From NCBI GenBank assembly GCA_028829895.1, contig CM054179.1, positions 44,002,617-44,066,616 on the forward strand: a stretch of 64,000 bases of DNA, read 5' to 3'. The notes beneath the pieces are model-generated. The model had not been told where the DNA came from. It saw nothing but the letters and a program-made list of their open reading frames with translations, and made no database searches. Positions 36,776-48,947 of this stretch are shown here, one piece after another. Position 1 is the stretch's first letter, and every line of letters starts with the position of its first letter. The stretch comes from Sinotaia quadrata. Its lineage: Eukaryota; Mollusca; Gastropoda; Architaenioglossa; Viviparidae. The translations under genes and the position numbers were made by a program.

Positions 36776-37129
36776 GTAAGTGAATTAATTCTTTTTTCCA
36801 AAATTAATTTATTTTACATTGTACGTGTTTAAATCATTGTTCACATGGGAGTAATATCGTGAAAACATGATAGCAATATGAGTGTGTCTCTTTGTATCTG
36901 TCAGTCACTCCTGAGATTGGGATATTAATTTATAATAAATAAGGTAGCAACAGTGTTTCCCAGTTGTCACTTCATATGCTTAATAATTTCTAATATATGA
37001 CAAGTGTCAGTACATTATATATGGTGTTGTGATGCCAATGCCACGTAGTTAATGGATATTATTATTACCAATTAATTAGTCGCCCAAAACTGTTTAAAAA
37101 TGATGTATATCTTTATTTATTAATTTTAT

Positions 37130-38640
37130 TAATGACCCTCCATCAGACAGCACTCCTCTCTTACTTGGCAGATAAACGAGCGCTCAATGATAGGCCATTT
37201 GTTCTACATAAATAAGTATGGACTGATTCATTTTTTTTCAACAACATTAAATATAAACATTTAGCATCACACAATATTTCCGTATGTGGAAAACGTCTTA
37301 CTTAGAGAGAGGACAAATCCGTATTTAATCAATATTTACCGAGCCCCAATCCCTCCACTTTCTTCTCCAACATAAGATTAATTATTAATATGCATAAGAT
37401 GATCAATAAATTTAACAATAAATTTACTAAATCAAAATCAATCGTATATAATACAAATACAATTAAATAGATTGCATGGCATCCATTATTTTCACAACCA
37501 CTTTAGAATAGTTTCAATAATTCACAGTCTTATGTATAAAATACAATTCAACAATAGAGACAATACAAATCACGGGTTAGTCTTATCAGAGAATAGAAAT
37601 GGAGTTGTTAGAATTAGTTAATTTAAGGTCTTCATTACATGACCTGGATTAAACCTTGATTCAACATTCTTCAATTGCCTTTGCAACATTGTCACAATGT
37701 CCATGTCAACACATATCTCCCGCCACACACTTGGAAAACACTGGCACACTGTTATATTCTCGAATAAACTTCAGTGCTCCACTCATTGTGTCAGTTCTTT
37801 CAATCAGAACATGATGATTACAGTAATTCTGGTAACTTCAATGTACTAGAATTCTCCAGATGTATCCAGCATATACATCAAAGTGAATAGCATACTTCCT
37901 CATACTTGCACTCACCACAATACATGTTCCTGTGCCTTCCCCGTCATTCAGGTTTATGACCAGTAAACATAAGAATGGTAACTGGGAACTTGAACATTTA
38001 AACTCAAAATTGCAAGTGAAAGTTCACACACACACACACACACATTGGCAAATAAATAGAGCATATCAATGTTCAGTGATAGCGCTATTCATGTGAGCAG
38101 CTTAGTTCAAACAATTGTGGAAATAAACGTCAACTCACATAGTACATCTGTACATAAGCACAAGTATAACATATCAGTAGTAAAAAATGCATAAAATTCC
38201 CTAAGTCTATTCTATCTTCATTAGTCAATTTTAACTCACAATTATGCTAACGACTGCCTTTCAAAGCCGGACTTTCTCTTTTCACTTCAGATTCAAAAGT
38301 GATTAGACAGTAGAATTTTCAACATTCAGTGAACACCTTAATCTCAACCCATGTTTTTGTCTTGTTCTCATAAATCATGATCATTCAATAATAGAAATCT
38401 ACTGAGTTTGCATTACATCAGCAATTTAGAATACTTGCCTTGAGATGTTTACTTCAACTCAGACATTTTTGAAAGTGCCCTAATAGGAGTGCCCAAGTTT
38501 GTCGTACTCTGACAAATTAGCAATTATAGAAAAAATACATTTTCCAATAAGGAGAGGCAAATTTACTACGTAACAGTTTATTTACATTTCCAGAAAATAT
38601 TAAAATGACTTATTTACTGTATTATGATTTTGTTGTAGGA
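37130..38640 (+). repeat. Family B copy within U2
   Basis: Duplicate of the copy in U1, ending in the same 'gagaggcaaatttact' motif. Confidence 0.65.
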
Positions 38641-38653
38641 CGTCTGGCGATGG
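38639..38653 (+). pseudogene. Relic micro-exon in U2 (donor lost)
   Basis: GACGTCTGGCGATGG followed by ataag. It differs from the U0/U1 relics at three positions inside the exon-like segment. Confidence 0.45.
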
Positions 38654-38848
38654 ATAAGCGTATAATTATTTTAATTAAAATAATTGATTTTATATCGTAC
38701 ATAATTATTTCCATTATTGTTCATTCTGTATAATATCGTGAATACCCATGCTAGTAAAAAGTGTATCTCTCTGAAAGTATTAGTAACAAAACAACTGTCC
38801 ATGACCCACACATACGCAACACAACATTCATTCTTTCTCTCAATACGT

Positions 38849-38870
38849 ATATATATATATATATATATAT

Positions 38871-38925
<55 letters not shown>
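38849..38925. repeat. (TA)n followed by (GA)n microsatellite in U2
   Basis: (TA)n at 38849-38870 is also present, shorter, in U0 and U1. The (GA)n at 38872-38925 is unique to U2. Confidence 0.95.
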
Positions 38926-38928
<3 letters not shown>

Positions 38929-39572
38929 ACTTATAAATACAAAATACGGGATAAGATATAATTCAATGAAATGTAATAATATAACTGAAAGGCTATGCTT
39001 GTTAGTAGATTAGATACACTTAAATGTTATTCTGATACAATGTATATCGAAATGTTCTCTTTGGAAATGGAAACGACAAATAAAAATGATGAATTTTCTA
39101 CTCACCAAAACACCATGCTTGTCATGTTTAGTAACTGACAATGATTTCTGAAGGAAAAAAGTTTTATTGTTATTTTCCATTCATAACGCAATGTATTACT
39201 TGTCTCTTTTAATCGCTGATCAATTTACTGTATTAACACCAACATTCATTCATCTTTTATTTATTACCAAATTACACTCCACAGTGATTGAATAATTCAA
39301 GTCTTCCAGCACTGACACGTAAAGAATTCTGATTTAAGCATGATTATTGTAAATATACTTGATTGTTTCAAAGAGTAACATGAATACACATATTTCGAAT
39401 ATATCATAACCAAATAATATACATTGAAAAAGATATATTGCAAATATAAAACATAGAATCAATCATTTAATTTAAACTTGTTACCTTTATTCAAAATCAG
39501 ATTTAAAGTGCTGAGTATCGTATGTATTTATCCATTTTATGTTGGTGTACATTTCTATTAAGTCGTACTCAT

Positions 39573-40575
39573 GCACTCTCGCAAGCACGCATGCACACAT
39601 ACAAATACAAACACACCCACATCTTAATTTCCACATGGGCATTGAATAGAACTGGTAATATAATAATAGGAAATACAAAAAATTTTTAAAGTATAAAAAT
39701 TTTAATGTGCTGATATATCTTTGACTGAATTAAATGTATGGTTTTCATTAATAGACAATTTTTAATGCTGTTGAAAATCAAAAATGCAGGCAAACTGTTA
39801 ATTACATGCAAAATATTTCATCAATTTTTTTCTGATTTATTGTTTTATTAGTATTATTTTTTTATTTTCATTAATTATAAACTGTTAATTATTTGAAAAT
39901 TAAAATATTCTAACAATTAATATACATCATACTTTAAGTGATATCATTCATACGTCAAAGTTTTATGACCACTTCATTTTAACAAATATATATACTTGAG
40001 TTAAAATACCTGCACATCAACAATATTTGCAGACAAAACTTCACAAACACCGACATCCATTTTATTGTAAAATAAGGTTGTTTTTTTTTTTTTATAAATT
40101 TCAAAAAATACAAACTCATTTTATTTTACCTTATATATCTTTGTTGCAGTTCCAAAGCGTGGTAAGTGAATTAATTCTTTTTTCCAAAATTAATTTATTT
40201 TACATTGTACGTGTTTAAATCATTGTTCACATGGGAGTAATATCGTGAAAACATGATAGCAATATGAGTGTGTCTCTTTGTATCTGTCAGTCACTCCTGA
40301 GATGGGGATATTAATTTATAATAAATAAGGTAGCAACAGTGTTTCCCAGTTGTCACTTCATATGCTTAATAATTTCTAATATATGACAAGTGTCAGTACA
40401 TTATATATGGTGTTGTGATGCCAATGCCAAGTAGTTAATGGATATTATTGTTACCAATTAATTAGTCGCCCAAAACTGTTTAAAAATGATGTATATCTTT
40501 ATTTATTAATTTTATTAATGACCCTCCATCAGACAGCACTCCTCTCTTACTTGGCAGATAAACGAGCGCTCAATG
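39573..40575 (+). repeat. Partial tandem unit U3 (~1 kb)
   Basis: It matches the first kilobase of U2 through 'aacgagcgctcaatg', then breaks abruptly into a ~33-bp minisatellite. Confidence 0.9.
40150..40161 (+). CDS. 12-nt micro-exon (U3), module x-P-K-R
   Basis: Exon TTCCAAAGCGTG, identical to the U2 exon, with the same acceptor (tctttgttgcag) and donor (gtaagtg), phase 1. This unit is the most recent-looking copy. Confidence 0.68.
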
Positions 40576-40800
40576 TGTTCACCAGTGTATTCTCATCTCG
40601 AAATGTGTTTACCACTGTATCCCTACTTCACAATGTGTTCACCACTGTATTCCTTCTTCATAATGCATTCACCATTTATCTTTTTTTTTAGAAAGTATTC
40701 ATTAATGTATCACTTATTCGTAATTTATTCATCAGCACATCTTTTTTCATTATATGTTCGCCATTGTATGCAAACTTCACAATGTATGCACAGTGAACCA
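40576..40800. repeat. Degenerate ~33-bp minisatellite, about 7 copies
   Basis: The unit resembles tgtgttcaccactgtattcc followed by ttcttcacaa. Because 33 is a multiple of three, one strand stays open (97 codons with an 11-residue periodicity), which is a by-product and not evidence of a gene. The array starts exactly at the end of U3. Confidence 0.75.
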
Positions 40801-42528
40801 TTCTTCCTTCAACCCTATCTAGCTAATTCATTAGCCATAGCATTGACACTCTTTTTAACCCAGTGACCAGATGCCAGTTTATCTCTACACTACATCCATG
40901 TTTACATCCAACACTCTACAATAACCAGAACTAGCAAGTATGAAAAGGAGCTGGATACATATGCCCTCTCTCTATTTTAAATGTATTTTGAATATCTTGC
41001 TGACCCAGAACTAGATCATGTGCAAGTGTCTTCAGGTACCTATGTCTATACTCATTATCACAATTCTACAGAATAATTAACTATTTTTCCTAAGTGCCAT
41101 TAAGTTCATTAATAATTTAATATCAAGCAAGCTAACATTTTAGTACTCCATCTCATTTTGATTATTAATGCAACCACTGACTATTGTTGGGCACTAGAAA
41201 ATTGTTTTATTAATACTTCCTTTACATAGATAAGGCCATTCTAATTCACCACTATCAAATTCTTTAGTAGGTGAATCAGTGACCGATTTAAGTTCAGTAG
41301 TTTAAAAGTGATGATTAGCATGTCATTCATTACAGCGTTAAGATCAGTAGTATAGAAGTGATGTCATTCATTATAAAGTTTGTTTTAACTTGCTTTCTAA
41401 TGAATGGAACTAGTGTCACTGTGAATATATGCACGAGTTATGCGTGCTGCAAATTCTAGGTTATGTTTTGCCCGAGTTATGCATGCTGCTAATTCTAGGT
41501 TAAGTGGACAGATCTTACATGGCACAACATCAAGGAGGCAAGTTATGAGACGGTGTGAAGATAATGCAAGCTATTTATCTTCCAATGGATGTTCGTTTGA
41601 CCACAACACTTCGTTAAATTGGCGGGTCCCTGAAAGACTTCTTTTCCCTAAGATCAATTCAATTGCTTTCGTTTAGGAGGACATGGGTGTAGGAAGGCCA
41701 ACTAACACAAGTACTTCATCTCATTGGTTGAAGACTGAAGGCTGACTCATGTATGCAAATATTTTATCACGACTGCTTAAGACACTTTCGGTGTCTTATT
41801 TTATGTGCATGCATTATCCAAACATTTTGCTTAATTTTAATTTTATATTTTCAGTTTTTCATTGCGCACTCTCGTACCGAGTAGTAAATTTACATCTACT
41901 CTTCTACTGTAAGAGTAGTAATTTCGCCCAGTGATTAAAATGAGTAAAATTGCAATGGCATCTCAGATGGCTAAGATGAACAGTAATTTTACAGAGAGGT
42001 TAAAATATTAAGCAATAACAGTATCTCTTCTCCACTCACTCACTCTCTCTCTCTCTCAAACTCTCTCTCAAACTCTCATTCAATCAATGAATAAAGATTT
42101 AATGTCGGTTAATAACAAAGAGATCAACGACTAGTGACGAAACTTACTATTTAAATGTTTCCTGTTTTATATATCAGATAAGCATACAATAAATAGACTT
42201 TTATAGTTCATTTAATCTTCATAATGTCTACGTACATACAAATTACTACATTGGTGTAAAATTCAAATGGGATCAATAGAAATGACAATACATTTTCATC
42301 ACAAACAAGAATTAGAAAGCAAATTGAAAGAAAGAAAAAAATGACAAAATTGCATTCGTCTTTGTTAGTTAATAGTGAGTCATGAATTATATTTATGTCC
42401 ACCGAATAAATCCTTTCCACAGAAAATACATATACTTAGAAATAATCTTTTATGAATTCAAATTAATGTTTCTCTCTATATTTATTTATATATGTTATTA
42501 AGTGTAAGTATTTTGTGTGCGTATATTT
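40801..42528. other. Intron, minor repeats only
   Basis: It contains a two-copy ~36-bp repeat at 41432-41505 (gagttatgcgtgctgcaaat, ctaggtta) and a CT-rich stretch at 42025-42080. No exon was identified. Confidence 0.45.
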
Positions 42529-42553
42529 GTGTGTGTATGTGTGTGTGTGTGTA

Positions 42554-42620
<67 letters not shown>
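42529..42620. repeat. (GT)n microsatellite
   Basis: Long GT run with two GTAT interruptions near its start. Confidence 0.95.
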
Positions 42621-43378
42621 ATGTGTCATGCTTTTTACTCTGTAATCGAATTTAGAAAAGTAGGCCAAACATAATTAAAGGGCTAATGGGTCGTAATCAA
42701 TTATCGTATACTGGGATGCGGTTACCGAGTCACCTCTTTGGAAATAAAGGTTATTTTCTCATCATTATGTTTAATGTCTACACCTTGATAGTCCCAGACG
42801 TTTTCTTTATCTCCTTTTCAATGATACTCTTGGTAAATGACTGAAGTAAATGACAACTTTCTCGCCCAACAACAACACTTCAAGAGCAGTATATCTATAG
42901 TAGAGAGAAATCAGCACAATATGCAAATTTCTCATTGTTGATTATACGGAAACCCTTGTTTGTGTGTTGGTACTTTCTATTGGTAATGTAACTCTATTCT
43001 CTCAGAACTACCATATTATTCTTGGAAAACTAACTCTGTTCTCTCAGATCTACCAGTGTTTCCTTGGGAAGAAACTTATAAAGACATGAAACTAGGATTA
43101 TTCTTAGAGTTCCAAGAAGCACTCCTGGCGCTCCTGTCTTCAGTCGTCATTGGCTAAATGTTCACAGTAGAATACCACACGACATTTTTCCTCTGTTTTT
43201 ATGTGCTACTGTGTGGTTCAGCACCAAATATTTTGTTTATAACTTTCCTTCTATATTTCTTATCTCTTTTCATACAAATATATATGACTATATTATAATA
43301 AATGGATTCGTATAATTTGATATTACAATAATAACCACAATTATTTATAATCATTATAATCCATATATTATTTTGCAG

Positions 43379-43393
43379 CTTCTCCGACTCCAA
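43379..43393 (+). CDS. 15-nt micro-exon, module x-S-P-T-P
   Basis: The acceptor is ccatatattattttgcag and the donor gtaagta. The exon is CTTCTCCGACTCCAA, phase 1, coding Ser-Pro-Thr-Pro between shared codons. It differs at 5 of 15 bases from the homologous exon at 45229, while the adjacent ~100 intron bases differ at about five positions. Confidence 0.7.
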
Positions 43394-44106
43394 GTAAGTA
43401 TTTTAATTGCATTTATTACTGTAATTATTAGTTACTTAGAATAAAATCCTGGACTCTTGAAAATGACATGACATTCAAACAGGTGACCATAACCAATTGA
43501 AATTTATCAATATTTTCCTGTCATTCGCTTATGTTATTATAGATGAGGCATTCATAAAGTAATAATCGTCTTAATTTATAATACATATTTTTAATAAAAT
43601 CATAAACTGATGAAGAGTGTTTAATTATATAAGATACGTTATTTAGTGTTACAATTCATAAGTCTTAATCTGTCCGTGGTAACAACTTGAGTTTGTAGAA
43701 ATACTAAAATAACAAACATATTCCACTGATCTAAAAACCTTTGTTCATAAATTCTTACAAGTGTGTTTCTGATGAGCAGCACAAATTATTTGTCGTTTTC
43801 AATACTGAAGATTGTGGCATATACAGTTCATCTTACAGTGCATGTAAATGTGTATTATGACAATCGTTTTCAAGTGTTCCATAAAGTGAAATGTGAGCAT
43901 TGACTTTCCAATTTACAGATATCATTAATATATACCTGCTAATTTCATTAACAAAAGCGATCTGTATATTCATATATGCACATATATTGTCACACGTCAT
44001 GATTTTAATTATTTAAAACTAAAGATGAACATGATGACTAATGGGTAACGAATCACAAATGGACCGTTTATCGAGGCCCCAGACGGGAAAAAATATATAT
44101 CACGCA

Positions 44107-44205
44107 GAACATTACAGTTACGACACATTACTTAGAACAATACAATTACGACACATTACATAGAACAATGCAATTACGACACATTACATAGAACAATACA
44201 TTTCT
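44107..44205. repeat. Tandem repeat, ~33-bp unit, 3 copies
   Basis: Unit: acacattacatagaacaat followed by gcaattacg. Confidence 0.8.
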
Positions 44206-44317
44206 GGATTCCGTATATTAATATTTCTCTTTAGTACTTACTTTTGTTTATGTATTATTTTCTCAATTTATATATGGATTTGTTTGCAGCTATTTTTAGC
44301 TTTGGTCTAATTAAGCA

Positions 44318-44520
44318 GTTTGTATTCCACTGTTGTGAAGTAAATGTAACGTTTATATTCCAATGTTGTGAAGTATTTGTAAAGTTTGTAGTCAACTATT
44401 GTGTAGTAATTGTAAAGTTTGTATTCCACTGTTGAGTAGTAATTGTAAAGTGTGTATTCCACTTTTGTTTAGTAATTGTAAAGTTTGTATTCAACTGTTG
44501 TGTAATAATTCTAAAGTTCT
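44318..44520. repeat. Tandem repeat, ~37-bp unit, about 5-6 copies
   Basis: The unit resembles agtaattgtaaagtttgta followed by ttccactgttgtg. The short reading frame crossing it is a by-product of the repeat. Confidence 0.82.
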
Positions 44521-45228
44521 ATGTATTTATCAGGGAGAATAGTTGTATACCTGCAGATTTGCCTTTACCTGGGCTATTTTAACGGACGCTGGCTTAACAA
44601 TACAAAAAAACCTTAACACACTTGATGTTTATAACAGAAAAGATAAGTTTGTTAAAGATACACAACTACATAAATATACTATATGTACAAATGAATTATA
44701 TATTGTATTTTATACAAGTGGGTGAGCTTCATTTTCCTGATATAATGAAAGTGTTCCTTTAAAAATATAATTTAGAACGAATGAATGAAATAGCACGAAA
44801 TAAAGGAATATTGTTTTAAGAAAGAACAAAGGAAAATTTAAACTACAATATTTTTTTTTTAAATATCCTTATTAGATGTCTTTTTATTTATACCGGATCA
44901 AGAAATGTATACGTGTTTCTATTGATTTGTTTGTTTTCATTTTAATATGTTTACATTTAAAAATTAATTAATATATACTGAGAAAGCAATCGGTAAAATC
45001 ATAATATTAAACAAACACCTCTGCATATTACTAACATCTCAAAAACACAAAATTTGTAAAAACATTTGATTATACATTTTCTTCTATATTTCTTATTTTT
45101 TTATACAAACGAACGCATGTTCATGCAAATATATATGACTATATTATAATAAATGAATTCATATACTTTGATATTACAATAATAACCACAATTATTAATA
45201 ATCATTATGATCAATATATTTTTTGCAG

Positions 45229-45243
45229 GATCTCTGTCTCCAT
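45229..45243 (+). CDS. 15-nt micro-exon, module x-S-L-S-P
   Basis: The acceptor is tcaatatattttttgcag and the donor gtaagta. The exon is GATCTCTGTCTCCAT, phase 1, coding Ser-Leu-Ser-Pro. It ends in T, so it joins the exon at 45969 as TCT (Ser). It begins with GA, so joining it directly to the 84-nt exon 2 would give TGA. This is the only stop-forming junction found among the called exons. Confidence 0.7.
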
Positions 45244-45968
45244 GTAAGTATTTTAATTACATTTATTACAGTAACTTTTAGTTACTTAGAATAAAATCCT
45301 GGACTCTTGAAAATGACATGACATTCAAACAGCTGACCATAACCAATTGATGGAAGTTTTTACAATTTGCAGTTATCATAAACTTATACCTGCTAATTTC
45401 ACTAACGAAAGCAATCTGTATATTCATATATGCACACATACTGTCACATGTCAAGATTTCTTTTATTATTTAAAACTAAAAATTGACATGATGACTAATG
45501 GGTAACGAATCACAAGTGGACAGTTTATCGAGGCCCCAAACAGAAATGTTATCTATCACACAGAACATTACAGTTACGACACATTACATAGAACACCGGA
45601 TCAAGAAATGTAAACGTGTTTCTATTGATTAGTTTGTTTTCATTTAAATATTTTAACATTAAAAAATAAATAATATACTTAGCAAGAAAAACGTAAAAAC
45701 ATAAAATTAAACAAGCACCTCTGCATATTACAAACTTCTAAAAAAAAGTATTTTTTGTAAAACAACATTTGTTTATAAATTTCCTTTTATATTTCTTATC
45801 TCTTTTCAATAATAAAACAAATTAAACTAATATACATATATACAAACACGCGCATGTTAATGCACATATATATGACATTAATAAAATAAATGGATTCGTA
45901 TAATTTGATAATACACTAATTACCACATTTATTTATAATCAGTATGATCAATATATGTTTTGAAGCAG

Positions 45969-45980
45969 CTGGGGTTACAA
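45969..45980 (+). CDS. 12-nt micro-exon, module x-G-V-T
   Basis: The acceptor is atatatgttttgaagcag (a weaker pyrimidine tract than its sisters) and the donor gtaagta. The exon is CTGGGGTTACAA, phase 1, coding Gly-Val-Thr. It is three bases shorter than its two sister exons, a whole-codon length change. Confidence 0.62.
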
Positions 45981-46455
45981 GTAAGTATTTTAATTACATT
46001 TATTACAGTAAAATTATTATTTACTTTGATTAAAAGCATTGACACTTGAAAATGATATGACATTCAAACAGCTGACCATAACCAATTGATCGAAATTTTA
46101 TCAATATTTTTTCTGTCATTCGCTTATGTTATTATAGATGAGACATTCATAAAGTAATAATCGTCATAAGTGATAAAAAGTATTTTTAATAAAATCATAA
46201 ACTGATGTAGAGTGTTTAAGTATATAAGATACGTTACTTAGTGTTACAATTCATAAGTCTTAATCTGTCCGTGGTAACAACTTGAGTTTGTAGAAATACT
46301 AAAATAACAAACATATTCCACTGATCTAAAAACCTTTGTTCATAAATTTTTACAAGTGTGTTTCTGATGAGCAGCACAAATTATTTGTCGTTTTCAATAC
46401 TGAAGATTGTGGCATATACAGTTCATCTTACTGTGCATGTAATGTGTCTTTTGAC

Positions 46456-47449
46456 AATCGTGTTGTATGATGGGGAATGTTCCCATATATATTTTATATA
46501 CATTTTCATTGTTGTATTTAAATTGAACTTAGAATGACGAGTGCGTATTGCGTCCTGTTGACTTAGAAGCGAGGTCCTGAAACGAATGATTGTGCATGGG
46601 GGTAAATTTATTGACCAGTTTTGGATGTTTGCGGCCCGTGTGCCTGCTTTGGTATACAAAGGAAAAGGGGGCCATTGCTAGAGGTCAGTGTGTGTGGTTA
46701 GAAGTTGTTAAGAGGGCATAAATCGTATTAGTGCTAAAGAATTGGCCAGGTCAAAAGTGGGTCTAATAGACGCAGGTGCGATCCCGAGGGTGATAAAAGC
46801 CCCACAGTGAAAGTTTTATCTTCACTACTTCCTGAAAATCGTCTGAGGGTGGTCCTTGCCAATCATACTGGGTCGTATATGCAGAACAAAACCCTGGCTG
46901 AAATAGGTAAGAACGTCTTTGTATTGTGTGAACAGTTAGGTTTTATTAGGATGTTATATGCTATATCATTTTTTTTACATGCTAATATTTCTTTCTTTCA
47001 GAGGCCTATGCCAAACTTAGTATTTATTAATAGAACAATTGACTGGACACTTAGGCTTTGCAATTGTTTGTGTTGTAGGGTTTTTATTTTCGTCTGCTTG
47101 TTTTATAGCTGCCTGTTTGCTTGCCTGTGTGGCAGTTCTGCTTATCTTAATATTTGTCCCAGGTTTGACAAGGACGTTCAGATCTATTATCGTGGTCAAC
47201 ATACCCAAGTCTACCAGACTATGATGTCATTCCAGCCAAGAGCTGTTCTGAGTGTGAAAGTGACTCCAGTGTAGCTAACTGGCTTAGGATGAACTTGTTT
47301 TTCTAAATCTTTTTATCTTTTCTTTTATTAAATTTCTTCATATTATTTTTAAGTTGTTTTTGTTAGTGAGTAATTTCTATCGTTGTTTTCATAGTCCAAA
47401 GTGATAATTTAATGATTACATCTTGTCCTCTGTTCTCTTAATTATAATC

Positions 47450-47452
<3 letters not shown>
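46456..47452 (+). mobile_element. Unique, possibly retroelement-derived insertion
   Basis: Homology to the 43-kb block stops at 'gacaatcg', after which unrelated sequence starts TGTTGTATGATGGGG. Near 46770 'gcgatcccgagggtgataa' resembles an LTR-element leader. No LTR pair or target duplication was found, so the class is open. Confidence 0.3.
46807..47274 (+). CDS. 155-codon ORF of unknown function inside the unique insertion
   Basis: The longest uninterrupted plus-strand frame among the non-repetitive ORFs of the window, ending in TAG at 47272-47274. Its only upstream initiator is GTG, so as drawn it lacks a proper start. Early text (SLLPENRLRVVLANHTGSYM) looks protein-like, but a good donor (ATAG|gtaaga at 46907) and acceptor (tttctttctttcag at 47001) lie inside the frame. 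The middle section, including a Cys-rich hydrophobic stretch, may therefore be partly intronic. No family recognised. Confidence 0.3.
   Translation: MKVLSSLLPENRLRVVLANHTGSYMQNKTLAEIGKNVFVLCEQLGFIRMLYAISFFLHANISFFQRPMPNLVFINRTIDWTLRLCNCLCCRVFIFVCLFYSCLFACLCGSSAYLNICPRFDKDVQIYYRGQHTQVYQTMMSFQPRAVLSVKVTPV

Positions 47453-47502
<50 letters not shown>
47453..47502. repeat. (TA)n microsatellite
   Basis: About 50 bases of alternating TA, at the left edge of the doublet described next. Confidence 0.95.
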
Positions 47503-47505
<3 letters not shown>

Positions 47506-47772
47506 TGTAACTAATATCAGTGATACATCAAAGTTTTATGACAACGTCATTTCAAGAAGGTCTTGTATCATCATCTCAGTATAAGGATGTTAATAAGAAT
47601 TTGTCTGTTCGTGATTATACATATATTTACTTGGTTTAAAACACCTGCACAGAAACAATATTTGCAGACAAAACTGCACAAACACTGACATACGTTTCTT
47701 GAACATTAAAGATAATTTACTTTAATTTTCAATATATACTAACTCATTTACCGTATTATATTTTCCTTGCAG

Positions 47773-47787
47773 CACCTGGCTATGCTG
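47773..47787 (+). CDS. 15-nt micro-exon, module x-P-G-Y-A (copy 1)
   Basis: The acceptor is ttatattttccttgcag and the donor gtaagtg, the best splice-site pair in the array. The exon is CACCTGGCTATGCTG, phase 1, coding Pro-Gly-Tyr-Ala. Identical to copy 2 at 48325. If both are used, the peptide repeats PGYA-PGYA. Confidence 0.72.
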
Positions 47788-48324
47788 GTAAGTGTATTAA
47801 TTATTTGGTTAAAAATAATTGGGTTTTTTTGTACATTGTACATAATTACATTATTTGTTCACTGAGTGTAATATCATGAATAGCAATATGGGTGTCGCGC
47901 TGTGCATGTCTGTCAATCTCTCTTGAGATTTGCTATTAATTTAACCCAGTAGCATTACATGAATATTAAAATATTTAAATATAAAATCCAAACAATATAA
48001 ACTGTACTGTTATAAAAGCTAATGTGTGCATACATGTAAGTTTACATATAAATCACTTTAACTAATATCAGTGATACATCAAAGTTTTATGACAACATTA
48101 TTTCAGCAAGGACTTGTATGATCATCTCAGTAAAAGGATGTTAATATGTAATTGTCTGTTCGTGATCATAAATATATTTACTTTGGGTTAAAACACCTGC
48201 ACAGAAACAATATTTGCAGACAAAACTGCACAAACACTGACATACGTTTCTTGAACATTAAAGATAATTTACTTTAATTTTCAATATATACTAACTCATT
48301 TACCGTATTATATTTTCCTTGCAG

Positions 48325-48339
48325 CACCTGGCTATGCTG
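48325..48339 (+). CDS. 15-nt micro-exon, module x-P-G-Y-A (copy 2)
   Basis: Identical exon and splice sites to copy 1, phase 1. The whole doublet is recent, so this exon has had little time to diverge. Confidence 0.72.
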
Positions 48340-48595
48340 GTAAGTGTATTAATTATTTGGTTAAAAATAATTGGGTTTTTTTGTACATTGTACATAATTA
48401 CATTATTTGTTCACTGAGTGTAATATCATGAATAGCAATATGGGTGTCTCGCTGTGCATGTCTGTCAATCTCTCTTGAGATAGGGCTATTAATTTAGCCC
48501 AGTAGCATTACATGAATATTAAAATATTTAAATAAAATCCAAACAATATAAACTGTACTGTTATAAAAGCTAAAGTATTGCATACGTGTAAGTTT

Positions 48596-48868
48596 AATCA
48601 TTAAGTTACAGGTAAAACAGGATTAGATGTTTTTCACTTGGAGTACAGAGTGGGGAAAACTGAAGTAATTATAATGAATCATCTAAACTTGTAGATTTTT
48701 TCCTTCACCTCTGTCACGGTGGGCACCTAGCTGCTGATTGTTGCTGGCCTCTCTCTCTCCTCCTCGATGTGTAGGGTGTGGGTCAGATCAGCTGCCGCGA
48801 TGCCGAGATTACACCGAATGGCCAAGATGAAAAAAAATAACCATTCTCACATAAAGACACCACAATAT

Positions 48869-48947
<79 letters not shown>

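Larger units (their letters stand above)
36176..39572 (+). repeat. Tandem unit U2 (~3.4 kb)
   Basis: Nearly identical to U1. Local differences include a 28-base poly-T at 36680-36707 just before its micro-exon, a (GA)n run at 38872-38925, a shorter CA run and the exon itself. Confidence 0.92.
43225..46455 (+). repeat. Three-copy duplicated block carrying micro-exons
   Basis: Blocks around 43225-44260, 45080-45620 and 45800-46455 share the sequence before the exon ('actatattataataaatg', 'aataaccacaattatt') and after it ('gtaagtattttaatt', 'cttgaaaatgacatgacatt', 'gaccataaccaattga'). The first and third also share a longer 3' part ('taatctgtccgtggtaacaa'). Each block has one micro-exon in the same place. 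Confidence 0.88.
47501..48595 (+). repeat. Direct doublet (~550-bp unit) carrying identical micro-exons
   Basis: Copies run from about 47501 and 48052 and differ at only a few bases. Both are homologous over about 300 bases on each side of the exon to the U-unit exon blocks (for example 'tttgcagacaaaactgcaca', 'ctaactcatttaccgtatta', 'gtgtaatatcatgaatagca'). Confidence 0.92.

Noticed and set aside
40573..40866. 97-codon ORF with 11-residue periodicity
   Set aside because: It is created by a degenerate 33-bp minisatellite and has no other sign of coding.
44289..44303. 15-nt segment between ttgtttgcag and gtctaa
   Set aside because: The donor is poor and the sequence is not part of the homologous micro-exon blocks.
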